Of a DNA stretch of 64,000 nucleotides, positions 56,407 to 64,000 are shown piece by piece; position 1 is the first letter of the stretch, and the number at the start of each line of letters is the position of its first letter. Location of the stretch: positions 51,053,253 to 51,117,252 of the forward strand of contig OY986438.1 of assembly GCA_963920525.1 (NCBI GenBank), in the 5' to 3' direction. The notes beneath the pieces are model-generated. The model did no database searches. It saw only the letters and a program-made list of their open reading frames with translations, and was not told the origin of the DNA. The DNA comes from Dichetophora obliterata. Its lineage: Eukaryota; Arthropoda; Insecta; Diptera; Sciomyzidae. Position numbers and translations under genes: made by a program.

Positions 56407-58239
56407 GTGTTTCTTAATTCTCTTAAGCTTCCCTACGACATATTTGCCCTTACTGAGACCAATCTTACGCCCGACTTTAAGGATACTGAGGTCTTCTCGT
56501 CCGATTTCGTGGTTTTCAGAGACGATGGTCTCGACAAAGATGATCTCTCCTCAGGTCGTGGTGTCCTTCTCGCTATTCACAATCGCTTCAATCCTACCCT
56601 TATAAAAAACTCCCACACTGCCAACTTTGAATTTATATGTGCCAAAGCTTGCATCACAAAACGTAATTTATTCATTATTTGCTGTTATATTCGCCCGTCT
56701 CAACCAGTGAATGGTTATCAGCTCGCAGTAGACGCAATAGATTCACTTTTGGACCTTATGGATCCATTTGACACCGTTATTTTTCTGGGAGATTTTAATC
56801 TTCCCAACCTTCAATGGGTCCTCTCTGATGATGAATCCTACTATCTTTCTTCAAATCCTACCTCTGAAAAAGAAATTCTTTTTACTAGTTGTATTTCAGA
56901 CTGCGGCCTTTACCAGTTGAGCGGAGTTACTAACAATTTAGGTAGACAACTAGACCTAATTTTTTCTTCGGATTTAGATAACTGCGTAGTCTCCGCAAGT
57001 AACCATCTTCTTTCAACACTCGATCAGTACCATCCACCATTATCCCTTACCTTATCATATCACATTGATATCAAAAATACACATTTCGAGCACTCGTACA
57101 GCTTTAACTTTCGGAAAACTGATTTTGTAAGAATAGAAATTTTATTCAGTAGAATCGATTTCCAACATCTCTTCGATAATGGTTATGAAAGCGTTGATAC
57201 TGCAGTTGCTCACTTCTATGACATAATTTTCGGCTGCTTCACACATTCTGTCCCCTTCACCAGGCAGAAAAACTTTTCATCATGTCCTCCCTGGTACAAT
57301 AAGGAACTACGTGTACTCCGCAACAAAAGGAACAAACTATGGCGCGCATATTTAATTTCTCGTTCTCCTCTTGATCTCACAAATTATCTTCACGCCTTTA
57401 ACCTTTTTTCCGCACTCTGTGAAACGCTATACGAGTCTTATCTTGCTCATATTCAAAGTAAATTGCTGTCGGATCCTAAAAGCTTCTACAAGTTTATAAA
57501 TACTAAAAGAAAATCTGACAACTACCCATCTACCCTTACTTTTTCGGACATTTCCTCAGACAACCCGGAAATAATTGCAAACCTATTTGCAAATTTTTTC
57601 AGTCAGTCATACACTAATCATAACGATGAACTAGACTACGAGTATTTTTCTTTGTTAAGGGACTGTCCTCAAACGTCGCTAACTTCTGTTGATATTACAC
57701 TAGCTGATGTGTTAGAAAAGATAAATAATCTGAAGGACGATTATTCTCCAGGACCCGATGGCTTGCCTGCTATTGTTATAAAAAAATTCGCGGACGTGTT
57801 GGCTCATCCCCTATTGGCTCTTTTTCAACTTTCTATTTCTAATTCCGTTTTTCCTAAGTTGTGGAAGAGCTCATACATAATACCTCTGCATAAGAAAGGA
57901 CCAAGAAACGATATTTCCAATTACAGACCTATTGCAAAACTTTCATGTACTCCAAAAGTGTTTGAAAGCATTATTTATGACATTCTCTTTTTCCATTGCA
58001 AATCTATTTTTCCTCCCAGCCAACACGGCTTCCTCAAAGGAAGATCGACTACCACTAACCTTGCAGAATTTGTTTCAAACGCTCTATGCTCGTTGGAAAG
58101 CGGGTACGAAGTTGATGTAGTGTCTACCGACTTTAGTAAAGCGTTCGACAAAATCTCACACACTATCATTCTTCTTAAGCTTAAAGCCTTTGGTTTTCCA
58201 TCACTCTTTATATCTTGGATTAAATCATTTAATTTGTAA
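56407..58239 (+). pseudogene. CR1-like ORF2: endonuclease and truncated reverse transcriptase
   Basis: Open for 610 codons from a GTG at 56407. In the same frame it extends upstream to about 56250, with NVRGLRTKIS just before, overlapping the end of ORF1 in the +1 frame and lacking an ATG there. Endonuclease: ALTETNL (Glu 17), FLGDFNLPNLQW (~125), a conserved QLDLIFSS, then the fingers and palm of the RT: DDYSPGPDGLP, IIPLHKKGPRNDISNYRPI, QHGFLKGRST and motif A DFSKAFDKISH (~577-587). It ends at SWIKSFNL before the FADD/YADD block, so no polymerase activity is possible. No internal stop or frameshift is seen. Confidence 0.75.
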
Positions 58240-58589
58240 TATATTATATAAAAAAACATCACTGCAGTTTAAAAAAGTCATGTTGCAATTATTTTAATTG
58301 CTAGTAGAAAATAATTTAAATTAATGTAGGTAATAATTTATAAAATTTAATAATTTCAATTTAATATTAAATGAATTTCAATTTGTTAAAATATAATAAA
58401 TAATACGACCTAAATATACTTTATATATAATTCGACGCCTGGTAAATTAAAAATTTTATTACCTTAATGCAATTACCAATGAATGCATGCATAATTAAAA
58501 ATTAATATTCAGAAAACCTAAAATTTTATTTTAATATTTTTAAGATTCACAACTTTGAATAGCAGCCACTTTGAGGATTTTTAAAAATA

Positions 58590-59230
58590 AAGTCAAGTTC
58601 AATAGATATTACTTTTTTATCCAAATTTTGGTTTTTGTAATGTTTTGTCCAACATAGCTTAAGACTATGCTTTAGCCACTTATAAAAATTTGTTTATTAT
58701 TTGTTAATACATAATAAATAATACTACCGCAATATATTTCGACGCGTGGTAAATAAAAAATTTTATCAAATACAATCACCAATGAATGCATGCAGAATTA
58801 AAAAATTATATTCAGAAAACCTAAAAATTTGTTTTTTATTTTTAATAAAAGCAAGTTAAAATAAAGTCAACTTTAAACAGGTATAACTTTTTTATAAAAA
58901 TTTTGGTTTTTGTAATTTTTTGTCCAAAATAGCTTAAGACTGTGCTTTAGCCACCTGTGATTTTGTTTTTTTAAATATAGCATTTTTTGAATTTTTAGGA
59001 ATTTTTTTCTTAAAAATATCCAAACTCTACATATACAAAATATTAACTTTCTAGTAAACAATGTCATAACTACCTAATAAATGGAATTAAATTTATCCTA
59101 AACAATAAATTGATTTTTTCCAAAATAGCTTTAGCCACTTTTCGAAATTTTTTTCGTAAAAATACCCAAACTCTACAAATTAAATATTAGCCTTCTAGTA
59201 CAAATAAAAACCTAAATAAATGCAGTTAAA
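58590..59230. repeat. Diverged repeats related to the arms of the 39.9-46.1 kb foldback
   Basis: Three diverged blocks carry 'ACTTTTTTATCCAAATTTTGGTTTTTGTAAT', 'TAGCTTAAGACTATGCTTTAGCCAC' and 'CCAAACTCTACA', which match the inner-arm phrases at 41250-41450 and 44920-45070. A further direct repeat inside this region: CCAATGAATGCATGCA (58477, 58788). Confidence 0.55.
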
Positions 59231-59584
59231 TTTATCCTAAACAATAAGCCCTTAAAAAATAAAAATACAAATCAGAAAACTATCTGCAAGTTAAACATTT
59301 TGCCAATGTAAAATATTGACCTTGATGCATTGAAAGAGTTTGCTTTGTTTTGCTTCATTTCATTCATATTTCTTTCGAGCGGCAAAATCTAGCAGAACAA
59401 AATTGAGAAAACATTGAGATCCCTTTAAAGGTCTTACTTATAGGAAAAAAAAACATGGCTCAAACAAAAGAAAGCTATTCCTAGCTCACTTTGTCACATG
59501 CAATTTTCTTTTCATTCTCCTTCACTACAAGACAACAAGAGAAGATATAACCAAGAAAAGATCTAACCCATGGTATAATTATTC

Positions 59585-59875
59585 GACAAGGTAGCCGTGA
59601 CAGTTTTTTGGCGATTGGTAGTTGTCAAAAACAGCTAAAGGAGTTGTATTTTGCTGCTGTTGACTAGCTATGTGCTTATTTTTAACTTTTCTTTGATTCA
59701 TTAAATTTGTTCGCGAAGTTTATTGGAATGTTTTTAGTTTGCTGCGATTGTCTAGCTATATTTAAGTCGTTGCTTATTTTTACACATTTCTTTGATTAAT
59801 TGCATGAACAGCTAATTTTGACAACTACTCATCGCCGTTCGTGAGAAAAAAGCCAGTCTACGCTACTACCTTGTC
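59585..59875. mobile_element. 291-bp MITE candidate with GACAAGGTAG ends
   Basis: GACAAGGTAG at 59585 and its complement CTACCTTGTC at 59866-59875, with further pairing inward (TTTTTTGGCG..., GTAGTTGTCAAAA / TTTTGACAACTAC). No target copy identified. Confidence 0.5.
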
Positions 59876-60929
59876 AGTAATTGTGCCATGATCTAACCTA
59901 TTTCTACCTCCCTTCATCACACGCTTACTGTTGCGTATTCCTCTTTCATACGCTCCTATGGCTAAATGTCAGTACTGCCACGGCAGCAACGCCGGCAGAG
60001 GAAGATTTCATTTCCAAAAGTTCCACCGGACGCACGGGAACTGTAATTTAAGTTCCAAAATGTGTCTGAGAGTTTTGAGACCTCTATCTGTATACATACT
60101 CTCTGATTTTTCACAATCAAAACGATACCCCATATACAAACATACATACTTACAGAAGCACAACGCATCTGCATAAAACAAGAAATTCAGTAAAAGCACA
60201 AAAAACAAACAAAAACCCCAACGCAATAACAACAGAAAAAAAGTCACACAAACTGCGCATCATAAAAGAAACGAACAACAAAACAAACTATCGTCAGTCG
60301 CTTCCGACGGCAGCGCAGTCGCATAGAGTCGTAACCAGAGTTGAAAAGTAGAAAACTTGACTTTTTCCACAAACTCATATAGGGTAGAAACAAAATAGAA
60401 TCATGTCAGACATATGATTCGTTTTTCAGAAGCCAGTCGCGAATTGTAAGGAAAAAAACAAATCAAGTTCCTGCAATTCAACTCAAAGCTTGATATTTTT
60501 TCAAGTAGCTTGATTTTCAATTTACTTTTTGCAGATCTCTGATGGGTATGTCATTGGTGGTAATTTTAAAAAAATCAATGAATAACGTAATGCAATTAAT
60601 ACATTTTTGATCTTTCTGACTTAATATAAGATATTATTGAATAACAAAATAGAGTAATGAATTGAAACATTTTTTAAATGTTTTGTTGAGTGTATTTAAA
60701 GGGCGGAGTTTTTATGATGGCAGAAAAATCTAAAAGACGACAGAACAATATCGTAGATTATTTAAAATGTAACTTTAGGTTTGGTGATCAAAAAATTTTT
60801 TCTCATTAAAAAAGTTTTCTTCAAATATTATTGCAAGAAGATAAACAAAATACAAGTTCTGCACCAAAAATAAATAATATTTGTCATTTACGTGATCTTT
60901 GTGATGTATATGGAAATGAAGAAATTTCA
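59876..60929. other. Stretch with no recognised gene
   Basis: Mixed composition with A-rich low complexity at 60175-60300. Short ORFs at 59931 and on the opposite strand show no domain signal. Confidence 0.35.
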
Positions 60930-62135
60930 CTGTGAATTTATTTAACTATTCCTGACAACTTTCGATACCACTTCGAAGAGGACTGAATTTATGGAAATGC
61001 AAATTGGACTGACTTAAATAATTTTATAACAACTTCAATTGGAAATTATGTTTTGCTGATATAAAAGAGAATGAAGCATCGTCATGTACAGGAAATATTT
61101 TATGGGGTATGCGGTCTTTAATTGCCAATAAGATGAGAAACATTAAACCAAAAGATCACTCCTGATTTAATGAAATTTTAAGAATTGCAGTCATGTCTAA
61201 TAAGGGAAGCCATTCAGATTTGGTGTTCCCACAAGAATACTAATAACAAAAGACTTCCCACCGAAGTGAGCAAAAATTGTTGGACATTTGCTAAAATTGT
61301 AAAGAATCAGACATTGCCATCGATTCCAACTCTTTTGAAAGATGACCAAATCTTTACTAACTCGGCTGATAAAGCGGACCTATTGGCTGGATTGTTTGCA
61401 CAAAGTTTCACTCTCTTGGATAGCAATCAGCCACTGCCCTTTGTTGAGGATTGATCTTCTGCAATGCAAGAAATTTACTTTCGAACTAAAGTAGTTAAAA
61501 GGCTTCTTACAAGTTTAAACATAAACAAAACTTTTGGTCCTGATGAAATAACATCTATTGTGCTAAAAATGCGTGCTTCTTCTCTGGCTCGGCTTTTGCG
61601 CTACCTTTCAATCATCTCCTACATAACAGGAGTAGTTCCATCTTGTTGGAAGGGATGGTCGCAAATGTGCAGCCAGTACTAAAAATGGCGATGCCATGAA
61701 CCCTGCAAGCTGTCGACCCATTACGATATGCTCTACACTTTTCAAAGCTATGGAGAGCGTAATAAAATTTTACATTATGAACTATCTAGAGCTTAACCAA
61801 CTGCTCAGTGATCATCAATATTATTTCCGAGGGCCAACTGGTGACCTTATAGAGTTCTTGACCAAAAAATTTAGCCAATGTGCTCACTTTTTCGGAGAGA
61901 ACAATGTTATTGCTCTTAATATTTTAAAGGCATTTGACCGAGTGTGGCATAAAGCGCTCGTGTCAAAACTAATTCCATATGGTGTTGATGGTAACTCTGT
62001 TCGATGTACCATCTGTTCGATTTTTCCTCAAAGACAGAACGATTCGTGTAGTAGTTGACTGTATTTCGTCTAAAGGGTTAGTTCCACTGCTAATATTTTT
62101 TCTGGTTTTTATAAACGAATTCTTTAGTTGAAACA
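60930..62135 (+). pseudogene. Decayed non-LTR retrotransposon polymerase
   Basis: Plus-strand pieces in order: CFADIKENEASSCTGNILWG, IANKMRNIKPKDHS (TGA where a Trp is expected), REAIQIWCSHKNT, VSKNCWTFAKIVKNQ, LLKDDQIFTNSADKADLLA, LNINKTFGPDEITSIVLKM (RT fingers), NPASCRPITICSTLFKAME, then motif A as LKAFDRVWHKALVSKLIPYG near 61925-61985. After a one-base slip it reads FLKDRTIRVVVDCISSKG. The RT YADD block is not seen. At least four stops or frameshifts. It overlaps the tandem duplication starting at 61851. Confidence 0.65.
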
Positions 62136-63692
62136 TACATCCGTTTGTTTGCGGACCTTATTTGTCATTCATACTTATTCAAAAAATTCCCAAGCTTTAT
62201 GAAGATTCCGAGGAAAAGGGGGAAAAACTGTTCAGGAAAACGCTCATTTTCTACATTAAAACAAATTAAAAACTATTTATGGGCAACTAGGATGCCTTAT
62301 TAAAAACTGAAACATATCTAGTACAAAAACTATGTTATGAGAACGTAATAAATTATTTCGCACGAGCATATAATGAAACTCTTTGTTTTTATTATGTTGT
62401 ATAAATCTCTATGTAATGTGTTTAAAAAATAAAAAATACAATTTTTGTAGTTTTGTTCTATTGTAAGAAAAACATTTAATGTTAGAGGCGGCGCTAATGT
62501 CGAGCCGGGACTATCAAAAAATGCCTAAATCCGCCACTGAGCACAACGAAAACACTTTTTATCCGATCGATTTAAAATTTTACAAACTTATTAACAGTGA
62601 AATTATTTAAAGAAATACGTAGGATTTTTTTGACATCGTAAAAATTTTCTGAGTTATTATGTCATTTCGATGGTTTTTTATTAAAAAATATCAACATTGA
62701 CTTAAAACGCATCCCAAATTTTTAAAATTTAATATTTCTTAAGTTCCCTACGTATTTCCTTAGATTTCCTTAGAGTTCTTGACTAAAAAATGGAGCCAAT
62801 GTGCTCACTTTTTCGGAGAGAACAATGTTATTGCTCTTTATATTTTAAAGGCGTTTGACCGAGTGTGGCATAAAGCGCTCGTGTCAAAACTAATTCCATA
62901 TGGTGTTGGTGGTAACTCTGTTCGATGTACCATCTGTTCGATTTTTCCTCAAAGACAGAACGATTCGTGTAGTAGTTGACTGTATTTCGTCTAAAGGGTT
63001 AGTTCCACTGCTAATATTTTTTCTGGTTTTTATAAACAAATTCTTTAGTTGAAACATACATCCGTTTGTTTGCGGACCTTATTTGTCATTCATACTTATT
63101 CAAAAAATTCCCAAGCTTTATGAAGATTCCGAGGAAAAGGGGGAAAAACTGTTCAGGAAAACGCTCATTTTCTACATTAAAACAAATTAAAAACTATTTA
63201 CGGGCAACTAGGATGCCTTATTAAAAACTGAAACATATCTAGTACAAAAACTATGTTATGAGAACGTAACAAATGATTGCGCACGAGCATATAATGAAAC
63301 TCTTTATTTTTATTATGTTGTATAAATCTCTATGTAATGTGTTTAAAAAATAAAAAAAAAATACAATTTTTTTAGTTTTGTTCTATTGTAAGAAAAACTT
63401 TTAATGTTAGAGGCGGCGCTAATGTCGAGCCGGGACTATCAAAAAATCCCTAAATCCGCCTCTGAGCACAACGAAAACACTTTTTATCCGATCGATTTCA
63501 AATTTTACAAACTGATTAACAGTGAAATTATTTAAAGAAATACGTAGGATTTTTTTGACATCGTAAACATTTTCTGAGTTATTATGTCATTTCGATGGTT
63601 TTTTATTAAAAAATATCAACATTGACTTAAAACGCATCCCAAATTTTTAAAATTTAATATTTCTGAAGTTCCCTACGTATTTCCTTAGATTT
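61851..63692. repeat. Tandem duplication, two copies of 921 bases
   Basis: 61851-62771 and 62772-63692 are direct copies starting at AGAGTTCTTGAC and ending at CTACGTATTTCCTTAG. They differ by scattered substitutions and a few indels. Each holds the RT motif-A segment and ~700 bases of downstream sequence. The frameshift after the RT segment is shared, so it predates the duplication. Confidence 0.85.
62779..62979 (+). pseudogene. Duplicated RT motif-A fragment
   Basis: Second copy of the RT piece (KAFDRVWHKALVSKLIPYGV), identical to the first except a few residues. Dead by the same downstream frameshift and by lack of the rest of the gene. Confidence 0.75.
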
Positions 63693-64000
63693 ACCTTTCA
63701 TAACTAAAAACACTTTTCTTTTCTTTTATAGCACAAGAACTATTGCAGGTGTACTGCTAGCAGCGGAACACCTCTAGTTAAAAGGCTCTTCCATAATGAT
63801 GCTCTACTGCCGCCATTTAAAAACAAAATCAAAAAAACCAAATTTTTTACGTTGTTGAATATATGCTTCACAAAGCCCTATATTTATATTTCACATAAAT
63901 TTTGTTTCTTTGCTTACAAAAATTTTAAAAGACATGACTAATTTTAATGACTTTACAGTGCTGTTGGTCCTTAAACAGGGTAACCTTCAAAAAATAATTT
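63693..64000. other. Stretch with no recognised gene
   Basis: AT-rich; no ORF or element end recognised before the window edge. Confidence 0.4.

Larger units (their letters stand above)
53398..58240 (+). mobile_element. CR1-like non-LTR retrotransposon, 3'-truncated
   Basis: Order: 5' UTR of about 530 bases, ORF1 with a PHD finger, ORF2 with endonuclease and reverse transcriptase. The RT stops after motif A, and AT-rich dispersed-repeat sequence follows at 58229. The 3' truncation is unusual for target-primed LINEs, which normally lose the 5' end, so a later deletion or rearrangement is likely. Confidence 0.7.

Overview
The window looks like a repeat-rich, AT-rich stretch of an insect genome, most likely a higher fly (Diptera). 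This is inferred from the strongly AT-biased sequence, a 61-base GT..AG intron in a hAT gene, a P-element-family transposase fragment, a DD41D (rosa-type) mariner, RTE-, LOA- and CR1-like non-LTR retrotransposons and many small inverted-repeat elements. A tephritid-like fly would fit, but no species marker was found. I recognise no conserved host gene. The one candidate host gene is a small single-exon membrane-protein ORF at 16149-16409. Almost everything that can be named is a transposable element or a relic of one, often nested two or three deep.

Layout. 1-770: minus-strand hAT transposase relic (BED finger, intron, two frameshifts) running off the left edge. 2797-10110: a plus-strand RTE retrotransposon fragment cut open by three later insertions: a 4015-bp near-perfect palindrome with P-family coding sequence at its centre (3018-7032), a 1.13-kb inverted-repeat element (7172-8299) and a 1.39-kb element with a THAP-like start (8605-9994). 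12053-15817: a ~0.5-kb TTAA-flanked MITE containing a full-length minus-strand RTE copy (12116-15357, 13-bp target duplication) with only two nonsense codons. 16.1-17.95 kb: the candidate small membrane protein, then a relic of a transposon-type ORF inside a 19-bp inverted repeat. 18-26 kb: tandem repeats, including CRE-palindrome-bearing ~130-140-bp units at 24.15-25.29 kb, and several MITEs.

29.4-30.9 kb: minus-strand LINE 3' end carrying a deleted DD41D mariner. 30.9-34.9 kb: decayed LOA-like LINE interrupted by a TAA-flanked MITE. 38.2-39.2 kb: second mariner-superfamily relic and an orphan hAT dimerisation domain. 39.9-46.15 kb: second giant inverted repeat (arms ~1.6-1.9 kb), its centre holding a hAT C-terminus and a LINE tail, one arm holding a later retroposed insertion. 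46.5-50.0 kb: Helitron-like non-autonomous element enclosing two adjacent hairpins. 50.3-53.4 kb: MITEs and AT-rich foldback. 53.4-58.2 kb: CR1-like LINE with PHD-finger ORF1 and EN-RT ORF2, 3'-truncated. 58.6-59.2 kb: diverged relatives of the giant inverted-repeat arms. 60.9-63.7 kb: another decayed LINE with a 921-bp tandem duplication.

The most unusual structures are the two giant inverted repeats, above all the P-family one, which is bounded by matching target-site copies inside an RTE fragment and is therefore a discrete insertion. All family assignments come from motif recognition by eye; no database search or alignment was run.
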